Source of the DNA: HGM04593 sp045660825
GTDB taxonomy: Bacteria; Bacteroidota; Bacteroidia; Bacteroidales; Bacteroidaceae
Direction: 5' to 3'
NCBI GenBank assembly: GCA_045660825.1
Contig: JAZREN010000045.1
Location: forward strand, 1 to 64,000
Length of the DNA: 64,000 nt
Part shown: piece by piece, positions 39,990-49,938 of the stretch
How the letters are laid out: each line of letters begins with the position of its first letter
Position numbering within the stretch: position 1 is the first letter of the stretch
Made by a program: the position numbers and the translations under genes
Notes under the pieces: generated by a model
Databases searched by the model: none
Seen by the model: the letters and a program-made list of their open reading frames with translations, nothing else
Told to the model about the DNA's origin: nothing

Positions 39990-42617
39990 TTATTTACCCT
40001 TTACTATACGCTTTATGTCATTGAGCTTATTAAGAGCCTCAAGCGGAGTGAGGTTGTTAACGTCAATGCCAAGAATCTCATCACGCACCTGTGAAAGCAC
40101 GGGGTCGTCTAGCTGGAAGAAATTCAGCTGCATTCCCTCACGGCTCTCGGCTATTTCGGCTGTAGGAGCGCTCTTCAACTCTCCTCTGTTATTACCTGCT
40201 TCCAGCTTCTTAAGTATCTGCTCCGAGCGTTTTACAATGCTTTTTGGCATACCGGCCAACTGCGCAACATGAATACCGAACGAGTGTTCGCTGCCGCCCG
40301 GCATAAGTTTGCGCATGAATATTACCTTTCCGTCAATTTCGCGTACCGAAACATTGAAATTCTTTATGCGTGGGAAGCTCTTTTCCATCTCGTTGAGTTC
40401 GTGGTAGTGGGTTGCAAACAGTGTGCGTGCCCTACCCTTTGCATATTCGTGTATATACTCTACGATTGCCCATGCTATTGACATACCGTCATATGTCGAT
40501 GTTCCGCGTCCAAGCTCGTCAAATAGTACAAGGCTGTGCCCCGACAGGTTGTTCAGGATGTTGGCAGCCTCAGTCATCTCAACCATGAATGTAGATTCAC
40601 CTGCCGAAATGTTGTCGCTTGCTCCCACACGGGTGAATATCTTGTCCACAAGGCCGATTGTAGCGCTTTCTGCAGGCACAAAGCAACCAATCTGTGCAAG
40701 CAGTGTAATGAGTGCCGTCTGGCGCAGCAAGGCCGATTTACCGGCCATGTTTGGACCTGTCACAATAATAATCTGCTGCTTGTCATTGTCAAGGTACAGA
40801 TCATTGGGGATGTAGTTCTCCCCTATTGCCATCTGTCTTTCAATCACGGGGTGACGGCCCTGTTTGATATCAAGCACATCATCCTCGCTGATTACGGGAC
40901 GTATGTATTTGTATGCACGTGATACATTTGCAAAAGAGAGCAGTACGTCGAGTCTTGCAAGGTGTGTCGCGTCTACCTGTATTGCGGGAATGTATGATGC
41001 CAGATCGGCAACCAGGTTGTTGTATATCTGTGTTTCCAGTGCAAGAATCTTCTCCTCGGCACCAAGTATCTTCTCTTCATATTCCTTGAGCTCCTGGGTG
41101 ATGTAACGCTCGGCATTCACAAGTGTCTGCTTGCGTATCCACTCCTCGGGCACATTATCCTTGTATGTGTTGCGCACCTCAATGTAGTAGCCGAACACAT
41201 TGTTGAAAGATATCTTTAGGCTTGGAATGCCTGTGCGCTCGCTCTCGCGCTGCTGCAGCTGCAACAGGTAATCCTTGCCATTATAGGCTATCTGTCGCAG
41301 TTCGTCGAGCTGTGCATTTACTCCGTCGGCCACTACCCCGCCCTTGTTGAGCAACAAAGGTGGCTCGGGGACAATTTCTGCTGCAATCCTGTCGCGTATT
41401 TCGGCGCAGCAATCGAGTTGTGCACCAATGCGTTTGAGAACCTCGTTATCGGTGTTCTCGCATGCTTTTTTAATTGGCTCAACAGCCTGTAATGCCATTT
41501 TCAGTTGTACCAGTTCGCGTGGCGATACACGACCGGCTGCGACCTTGGCTATGATGCGTTCGAGGTCACCGATAAGATGCAGTTGTTCTTCAATGAGTTC
41601 GCGGAAATATGGTTCGCGGAAATAGTATTCCACAATGTCAAGTCGCTCCTCTATTGGTTTCTTGTCCTTTAGTGGGAATACCATCCAGCGCTTGAGCAGG
41701 CGGGCACCCATAGCGGTCAATGTCCTGTCGATTACCGACAGCAGTGACGAGCCGCCGTCGTGCATGCTTCCAAGCAACTCAAGGCTGCGTATAGTGAACT
41801 TGTCGAGGCGCACATAGCGTTCCTCTTCAATGCGCGAAATATTACGTATGTGTGATATTTGAGTGTGTAGTGTCACCTCAAGATAGTGCAGGATTGCACC
41901 GGCAGCCACCACTCCACTGCGCAGATGTGAGATACCGAATCCCTTGAGGTTCTTTGTCTCGAAGTGTTTTGTCAGTTTTTCGTGTGCAAACTCATCGGTG
42001 AATGCCCAATCGTCGAGTTCGAATGTAAGGAATTTTGTGCCGAAATTCTCAATAAAACGTCCTTTAAGGCCACGCTCGACAAGGATTTCCTTGGGGCGGA
42101 AATTTATCAGGAGTTTCTCTATGTAGTCGAATGTTCCTTCGGCCACAAGGTATTCACCTGTTGAGATGTCGAGAAACGAAACACCACACATTGGCTTTCC
42201 AAAATGCACTGCTGCAAGGAAATTGTTCTCCTTGTAGTCCAGTACGTTGTCGTTTATGGATACACCCGGTGTGACGAGTTCTGTTATGCCTCGTTTCACC
42301 AGTTTCTTTGTCATCTTGGGGTCTTCGAGCTGGTCGCATATAGCCACACGCTTGCCGGCACGTACCAGTTTGGGGAGATATGTGTCGAGTGCATGGAATG
42401 GGAATCCTGCCATTTCAATGGCTTTTGAAGCATCGCTTTTCCCGTTTGAGCGTTTGGTAAGTGTTATGCCAAGAATCTCCGATGCTATTACAGCGTCAGA
42501 GCAGTATGTCTCGTAAAAATCGCCACAACGGAACAGGAGTACAGCGTCGGGGTGCTTTGCTTTCAGTTCATAGAACTGGCGCATCATTGGCGTTGCAGCT
42601 ACATCTTTTTCGGCCAT
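39990..42617 (-). CDS. mutS: DNA mismatch repair protein MutS
   Basis: The 875-residue protein has the MutS1 layout: N-terminal mismatch-recognition domain with the Phe-x-Glu motif in LFRCGDFYETY, connector and lever/clamp domains, and the C-terminal ABC ATPase with GPNMAGKSALLRQ, DELGRGTSTYDG and the ATHYHELNEME switch. It detects mismatches and starts repair with MutL. Length and motifs are normal. The gene is alone on its strand between an AT-rich island and leuS, with which it is divergent. Confidence 0.98.
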   Translation of the reverse strand: MAEKDVAATPMMRQFYELKAKHPDAVLLFRCGDFYETYCSDAVIASEILGITLTKRSNGKSDASKAIEMAGFPFHALDTYLPKLVRAGKRVAICDQLEDPKMTKKLVKRGITELVTPGVSINDNVLDYKENNFLAAVHFGKPMCGVSFLDISTGEYLVAEGTFDYIEKLLINFRPKEILVERGLKGRFIENFGTKFLTFELDDWAFTDEFAHEKLTKHFETKNLKGFGISHLRSGVVAAGAILHYLEVTLHTQISHIRNISRIEEERYVRLDKFTIRSLELLGSMHDGGSSLLSVIDRTLTAMGARLLKRWMVFPLKDKKPIEERLDIVEYYFREPYFRELIEEQLHLIGDLERIIAKVAAGRVSPRELVQLKMALQAVEPIKKACENTDNEVLKRIGAQLDCCAEIRDRIAAEIVPEPPLLLNKGGVVADGVNAQLDELRQIAYNGKDYLLQLQQRESERTGIPSLKISFNNVFGYYIEVRNTYKDNVPEEWIRKQTLVNAERYITQELKEYEEKILGAEEKILALETQIYNNLVADLASYIPAIQVDATHLARLDVLLSFANVSRAYKYIRPVISEDDVLDIKQGRHPVIERQMAIGENYIPNDLYLDNDKQQIIIVTGPNMAGKSALLRQTALITLLAQIGCFVPAESATIGLVDKIFTRVGASDNISAGESTFMVEMTEAANILNNLSGHSLVLFDELGRGTSTYDGMSIAWAIVEYIHEYAKGRARTLFATHYHELNEMEKSFPRIKNFNVSVREIDGKVIFMRKLMPGGSEHSFGIHVAQLAGMPKSIVKRSEQILKKLEAGNNRGELKSAPTAEIAESREGMQLNFFQLDDPVLSQVRDEILGIDVNNLTPLEALNKLNDIKRIVKGK

Positions 42618-42754
42618 TTATGTAAATGTGTTTTATATGCGTGAATATTATGCGAATATACGAATTTTTCTTCAATTTCAGGTGTTGTAAAAACAAAAAA
42701 GAGTTTTGAAAAACAATTTCCTTGCACAAAGGGGTGAATCATACAAAATTTATA

Positions 42755-42762
42755 TATTTTTG
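42755..42762 (+). promoter_or_regulatory. -7 element of the leuS operon
   Basis: TATTTTTG matches TAnnTTTG; no clear -33 element. The leader to the ATG is about 55 bases and holds the inverted repeat at 42773-42789. Confidence 0.4.
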
Positions 42763-42772
42763 TAGATTAATA

Positions 42773-42789
42773 TATCCACAGAGTGGATA
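42773..42789. repeat. Short inverted repeat TATCCAC-AGA-GTGGATA in the leuS leader
   Basis: A perfect 7-bp inverted repeat with a 3-base centre. Each arm is close to a DnaA box (TTATCCACA). It could be a protein-binding site or a small RNA hairpin. Confidence 0.45.
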
Positions 42790-42823
42790 GCACAGCATTT
42801 TAAAGATTAAAAATTTAAACACA

Positions 42824-45655
42824 ATGGCATATAATTTTAACGAAATCGAACAGAAGTGGCAGCAGCGCTGGAGAGAGAACAAGACATACAGGGTAGTTGA
42901 AAACGCAGAGAAGGAGAAATTCTATATTCTCAACATGTTCCCTTATCCATCGGGAGCCGGTCTTCACGTAGGTCACCCGCTGGGATATATTGCTTCTGAT
43001 ATTTTTGCGCGTTTCAAACGTCTGCAGGGATTCAATGTGCTTAATCCTATGGGCTATGATGCTTATGGCCTTCCCGCCGAGCAGTATGCGATACAGACAG
43101 GTCAGCATCCAGCTGTGACTACAGAACAGAATATTGCACGTTACCGCGAGCAGCTCGACAAGATTGGTTTCTGCTTCGATTGGGACCGCGAAATCAGAAC
43201 CTGTGATGCCGGTTACTATCACTGGACACAGTGGACATTCATAAAGATGTTCAATAGTTACTACGACAATGACGCAAAGTGCGCAAAGCCAATCTCGGAG
43301 CTCATTGAAAAATTGAGCAAGGAGGGCAGTGCGGGCTTTAATGCGGCTTGTACCGAGGAGGTTGAGGTTACAGCCGAGGAGTGGAACGCTATGAGCGAGG
43401 TTGCACAGCAGGAGCTGTTGATGAACTGGCGCATAGCATTCCTTAATGAGACAATGGTGAACTGGTGTCCGGCTCTTGGTACTGTGCTTGCCAACGACGA
43501 GGTTGTCGACGGCGTTTCGGAGCGCGGCGGTCACCCTGTGGTACAGAAGAAGATGAAGCAGTGGTGCTTGAGAGTATCGGCCTATTCACAGCGTCTTCTC
43601 GATGGTCTTGAGAAAATTGACTGGAGCGATTCGCTCAAGGAGACACAGCGCAATTGGATTGGCCGTAGCGAGGGTACCGAGATGCAGTTCCGTGTAAAGG
43701 ATAGCGACGTTGAGTTTACAATCTTTACAACACGTGCCGATACAATATTCGGTGTTACATTCATGGTGTTTGCTCCCGAGAGCGAACTCGTGGCACAGCT
43801 CACAACTGCAGAGCAAAAGGATGCTGTTGAGGCTTATCTCGACCGCACAAAGAAACGTACCGAGCGCGAGCGTATGATTGACCGCAATGTGACAGGTGTG
43901 TTCACCGGTTCATATGCGATCAACCCTATAACAGGCGAGGAAATTCCTGTGTGGGTGAGCGACTACGTGCTCTCGGGTTACGGTACAGGTGCTATCATGG
44001 CAGTTCCTGCACACGATAGCCGCGACTATGCCTTTGCAAAGCATTTCGGCATTGAAATACGTCCGCTCATTGAGGGCTGTGATGTCAGCGAGGAGAGTTT
44101 TGATGCCAAGGAGGGTATAATGACCAACTCACCTGTAGCATCTTTCAGTGATTGCAAGCTAAACCTCAACGGTCTCACCGTTAAAGAAGCCATTGCAAAG
44201 ACAAAGCAGTTTGTTACCGAGAACAAACTTGGCCGCGTGAAGGTGAACTACCGTCTGCGCGATGCAATCTTCAGCCGTCAGCGTTACTGGGGCGAACCAT
44301 TCCCAATATACTACAAGAACGGCGTGCCTTACCCTGTGCCCGAGGAGTGTCTGCCTATCGAGCTCCCGGAGGTTGAGAAATTCCTCCCTACAGAGAGTGG
44401 TGAGCCACCACTCGGTCACGCAAAGATGTGGGCATGGGATACAGTGGCAAACAGCATCACAAGCAAGGACAAAATCGATAATGCTACAGTGTTCCCCTTG
44501 GAGCTCAACACAATGCCTGGTTTTGCCGGTTCAAGCGCATACTATCTGCGTTATATGGATCCAAGAAACGGTAAGGCGCTTGTGTCGGAAGAGGCAAACG
44601 GCTACTGGCAGAATGTTGACCTTTATGTGGGCGGTAAGGAGCATGCTACCGGTCACCTCATCTACTCACGTTTCTGGAACATGTTCCTCTTTGATTGTGG
44701 CTACAGCGTGAAGGAAGAGCCATTCCAGAAGCTCATCAACCAGGGTATGATCCAGGGTCGCAGTAACTTCGTATACCGCATAAAGGATACAAATACATTT
44801 GTTTCTTACGGTCTGTCAAAGAATTACGATGTGACACCGTTGCACGTTGATGTGAATATTGTTGCAAACGATGTGCTCGATATTGAAGCGTTCCGTGCTT
44901 GGCGTCCCGAGTATGCCAATGCCGAGTTCATTCTTGAGAATGATAAGTATATCTGCGGTTGGGCTGTTGAGAAGATGAGTAAGTCAATGTTCAACGTTGT
45001 GAACCCCGATGTGATTGTTGAGAAGTATGGCGCCGACACATTGCGTATGTACGAGATGTTCCTTGGTCCAATCGAGCAGTCAAAGCCATGGGATACCAAT
45101 GGTATCGACGGCTGTCATCGCTTCCTTCGCAAGCTGTGGGGTATGTTCTTCGATAAGGACGACAACTGTATTGTAACCGATGCCGAGCCTACAAAGGAGG
45201 AGCTTAAGTCACTTCACAAGCTTATCAAGAAGACTACAGAGGATATTCCTGCATTCTCATACAACACTACCGTAAGCGCCTTTATGATTTGTCTAAACGA
45301 GCTCACAGCGCTCAAGTGCAACAAAAAGGCTGTCCTTGAGAAGATTGTTGTTGTGCTCTCTCCGTTTGCACCACACATCTGCGAGGAGTTGTGGGAGACA
45401 CTCGGCAACACCACAACTGTGTGCGATGCCCAGTGGCCTTCGTTCAACGAGGAGTACCTCAAGGAGGATTCAATCAAGTATACAATCTCATTCAATGGTA
45501 AGGCTCGTTTTACACTTGATTTCGCTGTTGATGCAACCAATGCCGAGATTGAGGCTACTGTCCTCGCCAACGAGAACAGCCTGAAGTATATTGACGGTAA
45601 GCCAATCAAGAAGGTTATCATTGTACCAAAGAAGATTGTAAACGTTGTAATCTGA
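42824..45655 (+). CDS. leuS: Leucyl-tRNA synthetase
   Basis: The 943-residue class I synthetase has the HIGH-type motif in YPSGAGLHVGHPLGYIASD, a CP1 editing domain (TIFGVTFMVFAPES, GYGTGAIMAVPAHDSRDYAFA), the zinc-region-like insert and the KMSKS motif in VEKMSKSMFNV. It charges tRNA-Leu and edits mischarged products. It is somewhat longer than the E. coli enzyme, as is usual in Bacteroidetes. The gene heads the unit leuS-yitT-like-rdgB-porZ-like. I saw no T-box in its leader. Confidence 0.98.
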   Translation: MAYNFNEIEQKWQQRWRENKTYRVVENAEKEKFYILNMFPYPSGAGLHVGHPLGYIASDIFARFKRLQGFNVLNPMGYDAYGLPAEQYAIQTGQHPAVTTEQNIARYREQLDKIGFCFDWDREIRTCDAGYYHWTQWTFIKMFNSYYDNDAKCAKPISELIEKLSKEGSAGFNAACTEEVEVTAEEWNAMSEVAQQELLMNWRIAFLNETMVNWCPALGTVLANDEVVDGVSERGGHPVVQKKMKQWCLRVSAYSQRLLDGLEKIDWSDSLKETQRNWIGRSEGTEMQFRVKDSDVEFTIFTTRADTIFGVTFMVFAPESELVAQLTTAEQKDAVEAYLDRTKKRTERERMIDRNVTGVFTGSYAINPITGEEIPVWVSDYVLSGYGTGAIMAVPAHDSRDYAFAKHFGIEIRPLIEGCDVSEESFDAKEGIMTNSPVASFSDCKLNLNGLTVKEAIAKTKQFVTENKLGRVKVNYRLRDAIFSRQRYWGEPFPIYYKNGVPYPVPEECLPIELPEVEKFLPTESGEPPLGHAKMWAWDTVANSITSKDKIDNATVFPLELNTMPGFAGSSAYYLRYMDPRNGKALVSEEANGYWQNVDLYVGGKEHATGHLIYSRFWNMFLFDCGYSVKEEPFQKLINQGMIQGRSNFVYRIKDTNTFVSYGLSKNYDVTPLHVDVNIVANDVLDIEAFRAWRPEYANAEFILENDKYICGWAVEKMSKSMFNVVNPDVIVEKYGADTLRMYEMFLGPIEQSKPWDTNGIDGCHRFLRKLWGMFFDKDDNCIVTDAEPTKEELKSLHKLIKKTTEDIPAFSYNTTVSAFMICLNELTALKCNKKAVLEKIVVVLSPFAPHICEELWETLGNTTTVCDAQWPSFNEEYLKEDSIKYTISFNGKARFTLDFAVDATNAEIEATVLANENSLKYIDGKPIKKVIIVPKKIVNVVI

Positions 45656-45694
45656 TATTCAAATAGAGTAATAACACTTTAATTACATACGATT

Positions 45695-46672
45695 ATGGGC
45701 AAGCGATTCATTCCAAGACCAACAATCATGAGTGAACTGAAGAACTACTTCATGATTACAGTCGGATTAACACTGTACGCCTTCACGTGGAAGTTCTTCA
45801 TGGCTCCATTCCAGTTTGTTACCGGTGGTATCACCGGTGTGAGTGGTATTGTTGAATATACCACGGGCATACCGATGCAGTACACATATTTTGCAATAAA
45901 TATTGTACTGTTGATAGTTGCCATTCAGCAACTTGGGTGGAAATTTTGTATCAAGACAATATTTGCCATCGTAGTAATGACATTGATGCTTGAGTTCTTT
46001 GATTTTGTTTTCAAGACATGCCCTACGGCTTATGAGATACTTGGTCCCGACAAACAGCTTGAGGCTTGTATTGTGGGTTCAATATTCATTGGTATGGCAA
46101 TTGCATTCTGCTTCTTGAGTAACGGCAGTACAGGTGGTGTGGATATTATAGCAGCAATTGTAAACAAGTATAAGGATATCAGTTTTGGACGTGCAATGCT
46201 GTATGTGGATGCCTGCATCATTATAAGCAGTTTCTTTATAATTCCAAGCGAAAGCGTGTCTATGAGTGTCCAGAAGATTTTCTATGGTTTCATTAACCTT
46301 GTCATCGTGAACGTTTCACTTGATTATATGGTGAACAGCAACCGTCAGGCCGTACAGTTCTTTATCTTCTCGAGCAAGTATGACGAGATTGCTTATTACA
46401 TCACACGAGGACTCAAACGAGGTGTTACACTGCTTGATTCTATCGGATACTATTCGGGTAAAGAGGGTAAGGTCGTCACAACAATTACACGTGCATCGCA
46501 GGCAAACCAGTTGTTGAGTGCTATCAAGCAGATTGACCCCAATGCGCTTGTGTCACAGTCTAAAGTCATGGCTGTGTATGGTCTTGGATTTGACAAGATC
46601 AAGGCAAAGAAAAAGGTTGAGATAGAAGCGAATACAAACCCCGCTGATGATAAAACAACAGATACGATATGA
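45695..46672 (+). CDS. YitT-family membrane protein (DUF2179 C-terminal domain)
   Basis: The 325-residue protein has about five or six membrane helices in the first 215 residues (for example YFMITVGLTLYAFTWKFFMAP, FVTGGITGVSGI and STGGVDIIAAIV) followed by a soluble DUF2179 domain (QFFIFSSKYDEIAYYITRGLKRGVT, then VVTTITRASQANQLLSAIKQID). Conserved glycines in TGGITG and STGGVD are typical. Some relatives move amino acids or other small molecules, but the family function is mostly open. It overlaps rdgB by 4 bp. Confidence 0.92.
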   Translation: MGKRFIPRPTIMSELKNYFMITVGLTLYAFTWKFFMAPFQFVTGGITGVSGIVEYTTGIPMQYTYFAINIVLLIVAIQQLGWKFCIKTIFAIVVMTLMLEFFDFVFKTCPTAYEILGPDKQLEACIVGSIFIGMAIAFCFLSNGSTGGVDIIAAIVNKYKDISFGRAMLYVDACIIISSFFIIPSESVSMSVQKIFYGFINLVIVNVSLDYMVNSNRQAVQFFIFSSKYDEIAYYITRGLKRGVTLLDSIGYYSGKEGKVVTTITRASQANQLLSAIKQIDPNALVSQSKVMAVYGLGFDKIKAKKKVEIEANTNPADDKTTDTI

Positions 46673-47250
46673 AACTGGTATTCGCAACGAACAACAAGCA
46701 TAAGCTTCAGGAGGTAAGGGATATTGTCGGCGATAGGGTAGAGGTGCTCTCACTTGCCGATATTGATTGTTATGACGATATACCAGAAACAGCTGATACC
46801 TTGCAGGGTAATGCGCTCATAAAGGCAAGGCATATATATGAGAAATATGGCCTTGACTGCTTTGCAGATGATACAGGACTTGAGGTTGAGGCTATTGACG
46901 GTGCTCCAGGTGTATATTCGGCGCGTTATGCAGGCGAAGAATGTGATTCTGAGGCCAACATGCGCAAGCTTTTGGAAAATTTAACAGGAAAAACAAACCG
47001 CAATGCACAATTTCGCACCGTAATCGCGTTAATTATCAATGGCGAGGAGATGCTCTTCAATGGTATTGTAAAGGGGACTATCGCAACTGAGAAAAAGGGC
47101 GATTCGGGTTTCGGTTATGACCCGGTCTTTGTTCCCGAGGGGTATTCCGAGAGCTTTGCGCAGATGAGTGGTGAAATGAAAAATAGTATGAGCCACCGTT
47201 TCCGCGCAACTCGGCAACTTGCTGATTTTTTGAAAGAGAACTATGATTAA
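46669..47250 (+). CDS. rdgB: XTP/dITP diphosphatase (RdgB/HAM1 family)
   Basis: The 193-residue protein begins KLVFATNNKHKLQEVRDI with the conserved TxNxxK signature and contains FADDTGLEVEALDG-like sequence (ADDTGLEVEAIDGAPGVYSA), GDSGFGYDPVFVPEG and SHRFRA. It removes hypoxanthine and xanthine nucleotides from the DNA precursor pool. It overlaps the YitT-like gene by 4 bp and the PorZ-like gene by 8 bp, showing tight translational coupling. Confidence 0.97.
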   Translation: MKLVFATNNKHKLQEVRDIVGDRVEVLSLADIDCYDDIPETADTLQGNALIKARHIYEKYGLDCFADDTGLEVEAIDGAPGVYSARYAGEECDSEANMRKLLENLTGKTNRNAQFRTVIALIINGEEMLFNGIVKGTIATEKKGDSGFGYDPVFVPEGYSESFAQMSGEMKNSMSHRFRATRQLADFLKENYD

Positions 47251-49546
47251 ACGTGTGTTGATATCTTTTCTGTTTGTACTTCTGTTGGCTTTGGAAGTGA
47301 AGGCTTCTGATGACAGCTGGACTCTCTATCCATCGTACCACAATGCTACGTATTGCCAGGTGATGGGTGGTAAGGTCTATGTGTTGGCATCGGGTGCGCT
47401 CTACTCATATGACAAAAGCGACAATGAGGTGAGGAGGTATGACAAGATAACGACGCTCAGTGATATCAACATCGCACATATAAGATATTCAAGTTTCATC
47501 AATGCCCTTGTCGTTGTTTATAGCAACGCGAATATAGATATCCTGTACGATGACGGGGCGGTTTACAACATTTCTGATTTCAAGAACAAGCAATTGCCTG
47601 ACAAAACCATCAACAACGTCGATATTCAGGGTAGTACGGCCTATCTCTCGACATCGTTCGGTGTCGTTGTCCTCGACCTTGAGAATATGGAGTTTGACAA
47701 CACATTCAATACGGGGCTAAATACCACATGTACCTATCTGTTCAAAGACAGACTCTACACCGCGACACAGTCGGGGTTATATTATTGTGAAACGGGTAAG
47801 AATATGCTCGATAACGGTAATTGGGAAAAGTTCAACAGTACTACCCTTAAGGCTTTGGGTGCGCTTGATGGCAGGTTCTATTGCATCGCAAGTGATGGTA
47901 AGTTGTATGAGATACTCTTAGAGAACAATAATTTGGAGTTGGTTGATGGTAGTGGAAAATTCAACTATCTCTACAGTGATGGAAATGCTCTCATAGTTAT
48001 TTCGTCAAGCAGCATTGTAAAGTTGGAGGGAGGTTTTACACAGAAACTTTGTAATGTCAACAAGAAATATGATTTTATCCTGAAGAATAAAGAAACTTAT
48101 TGGTGTTGTGGTGGATATGCCGGATTAGTGGAGGCTGCCGTTGAAAATAATACGATAGTTGCCAAAGGATTGCCACTAATCCCCAATAGTCCCATACGTA
48201 ATTACTGTGAATACATGAAGTTTACCGATAGTGGCAAACTCCTTGTTTCAGGTGGACATGTCAACTATTTCGACAATATATTCTACAGCGGAACTCTTAT
48301 GGAGTATCATTGCGAAGATGACAGGTGGATAAATCTTCCCGAGGATACTATAAGGAGTGCTACAGGATACAGCTATGTAAATATCTGTTCTGTTGATGAG
48401 GATCCTACAGAACCTGGTCATTATTTTGCCGGTTCATTCGGTTATGGCGTGTATGAATTCAGGGAGGGGAAGTTTGTAAAGCATTACAATCATGAAAATG
48501 CAAGTCTTGAAAGTGCAAGTTCTGGAAAATACGCCTATGCCTATGTGCGTGTTCCTACCGTGAAATTCGATAAGGAAGGAAATCTATGGTGTGTTAACAC
48601 TGATGTAAAGGATGTTCTCAAAGTTCTTAAAAAGGATGGTACCTGGCTTTCCCTCAACTATAAGGAGATAGAGTATTGGGCAACTGTGGTGAAGCCTTAT
48701 GTTGACTCACGTGGTTGGTTATGGCTGACAGCCATTCAGGGTGATCCCGGCCTCTTCTGCGCGAAAAGAAACAACACTCCTTTTGATACAAGTGATGATG
48801 TAACAAGAAAATGGTTGAACAAATTCACCAACCAGGATGGAATAAGCTACGATATCTATCAACTCTATGATATAGCCGAGGATAAGGATGGCGCTATTTG
48901 GGTGGGTACAAATATCGGTGTCTTTGTCATTGATAACCCTGAGAAATTCTTTAAAGACGGCATCTTTAAACAGATAAAGATAGCGCGTAACGATGGTACG
49001 GGGCTTGCCGACTATTTCATGAGTGGTGTATACATCAAGGATATTGAGGTTGACGGTGCCAACCGTAAATGGATTGGTACGAACAGCAACGGATTATATC
49101 TCGTAAGTGCCGACGGGCAGGAAACGATATGCCATTTCACAACCGAAAACTCACCATTGCCGTCCGATTGCATAGAGAGTATTGCCATAAACAATCTTAC
49201 CGGCGAGGTGTTTGTTGGAACTGATATGGGTATAGCTTGTTACAGGAGTGATGCCACCGCTGCAGCTCCAAGTCTTGACAAGAATAGTATACATGTATAT
49301 CCAAACCCTGTGAGAGCCGATTACGGCGGAAATATATCAGTGGTTGGACTCACACACGACTGTGTGGTCAAAATCGTCGATGCGGCCGGATATTTGGTCA
49401 ATGAGGGTGTTTCTAATGGAGGTCTGTATTCCTGGAACGGACGCAACGCGCGTGGCGAGAAGGTTGCAAGCGGTGTCTATCATGTCCTCACCTACGACAG
49501 CGATGGTAATGAAGGTGTCGCAACAAAGATTCTTATTACAAGATAA
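47243..49546 (+). CDS. PorZ-like two-propeller protein with type IX secretion style C-terminal domain
   Basis: The 767-residue exported protein has a signal peptide (MIKRVLISFLFVLLLALEVKA). Two beta-propellers follow, visible as repeated blades such as STSFGVVVLDLENM, YTATQSGLYYCE, AGSFGYGVYEF, IWVGTNIGVFVID, WIGTNSNGLYLVS and VFVGTDMGIACY. The last 85 residues form an Ig-like domain with NSIHVYPNPVRADYGGNISV, VVKIVDAAGYLV and GVYHVLTYDSDG, closing in KILITR, as in type IX CTDs. Overall size and order match PorZ of Porphyromonas gingivalis, a surface component of the T9SS attachment complex. The assignment is by layout, not by alignment; a sensor-like two-component propeller protein is the alternative. 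Confidence 0.72.
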   Translation: MIKRVLISFLFVLLLALEVKASDDSWTLYPSYHNATYCQVMGGKVYVLASGALYSYDKSDNEVRRYDKITTLSDINIAHIRYSSFINALVVVYSNANIDILYDDGAVYNISDFKNKQLPDKTINNVDIQGSTAYLSTSFGVVVLDLENMEFDNTFNTGLNTTCTYLFKDRLYTATQSGLYYCETGKNMLDNGNWEKFNSTTLKALGALDGRFYCIASDGKLYEILLENNNLELVDGSGKFNYLYSDGNALIVISSSSIVKLEGGFTQKLCNVNKKYDFILKNKETYWCCGGYAGLVEAAVENNTIVAKGLPLIPNSPIRNYCEYMKFTDSGKLLVSGGHVNYFDNIFYSGTLMEYHCEDDRWINLPEDTIRSATGYSYVNICSVDEDPTEPGHYFAGSFGYGVYEFREGKFVKHYNHENASLESASSGKYAYAYVRVPTVKFDKEGNLWCVNTDVKDVLKVLKKDGTWLSLNYKEIEYWATVVKPYVDSRGWLWLTAIQGDPGLFCAKRNNTPFDTSDDVTRKWLNKFTNQDGISYDIYQLYDIAEDKDGAIWVGTNIGVFVIDNPEKFFKDGIFKQIKIARNDGTGLADYFMSGVYIKDIEVDGANRKWIGTNSNGLYLVSADGQETICHFTTENSPLPSDCIESIAINNLTGEVFVGTDMGIACYRSDATAAAPSLDKNSIHVYPNPVRADYGGNISVVGLTHDCVVKIVDAAGYLVNEGVSNGGLYSWNGRNARGEKVASGVYHVLTYDSDGNEGVATKILITR

Positions 49547-49557
49547 AATGAAAACAG

Positions 49558-49586
49558 CAGCAATCGGTCACGGTTGCTGATGTTTT
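49558..49586 (+). terminator. Terminator after the PorZ-like gene
   Basis: CAGCAATC pairs with GGTTGCTG (one G-T pair) around GGTCAC; ATGTTTTTG follows. Confidence 0.7.
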
Positions 49587-49646
49587 TGTAAATTCTGCAA
49601 TACAGTTGCAATTGCGCTGATATGGTTCAAAGGCTGGTGTTGCCAC

Positions 49647-49817
49647 TTATTCCTCGTCTGTATATGTATCTTCGCCCTGCAGCCAGTAGAGGAAATCATT
49701 GACGGTTGCATAGGGATTCATGTTGATGTAATTTATGGCATAGTCCAACGGAACCGAATGTCCATACGTTTCGTATAGCTCTTGAATCAGAGTTTCTGCG
49801 TCAATTGGTGTAAACAT
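49647..49817 (-). CDS. Small acidic protein of 56 residues
   Basis: The frame starts at the ATG at 49817 and ends at a TAA at 49647-49649. The product begins MFTPIDAETLIQELYETYGH, continues with SVPLDYAINYINMNPYATVN and ends DFLYWLQGEDTYTDEE. It is strongly acidic, predicted helical, and has codon use like neighbouring genes. The hydrophobic and charged residues alternate as in a real folded helix bundle. I do not recognise a family. It lies in a 600-bp region otherwise holding only the tRNA-Asp and terminators. A PorZ-like gene converges from the left. Reality of the gene rests on its composition only. Confidence 0.6.
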   Translation of the reverse strand: MFTPIDAETLIQELYETYGHSVPLDYAINYINMNPYATVNDFLYWLQGEDTYTDEE

Positions 49818-49911
49818 GGCTTATTGTTTTGCTGTAATACAAATGTGTTGATTGTGATCAAGTAGTTTAATATTCGTCTTGTGAGCAGTGGCTTAAGTGT
49901 ATATAAAACAA

Positions 49912-49937
49912 AAGCAGAAACCTTTCGGTTTCTGCTT
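49912..49937 (-). terminator. Terminator of tRNA-Asp
   Basis: On the minus strand AGCAGAAACC pairs with GGTTTCTGCT around GAAA and is followed by TTTGTTTTAT. Confidence 0.88.
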
Positions 49938-49938
49938 G

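Noticed and set aside
42664..42681. Possible fourth ATTTCA-type operator near mutS/leuS
   Set aside because: Only the second half site matches, the first has four of six bases, and no promoter element follows at the required distance.
42655..42823. T-box riboswitch in front of leuS
   Set aside because: No T-box sequence, specifier hairpin or antiterminator could be seen, and the leader is too short.
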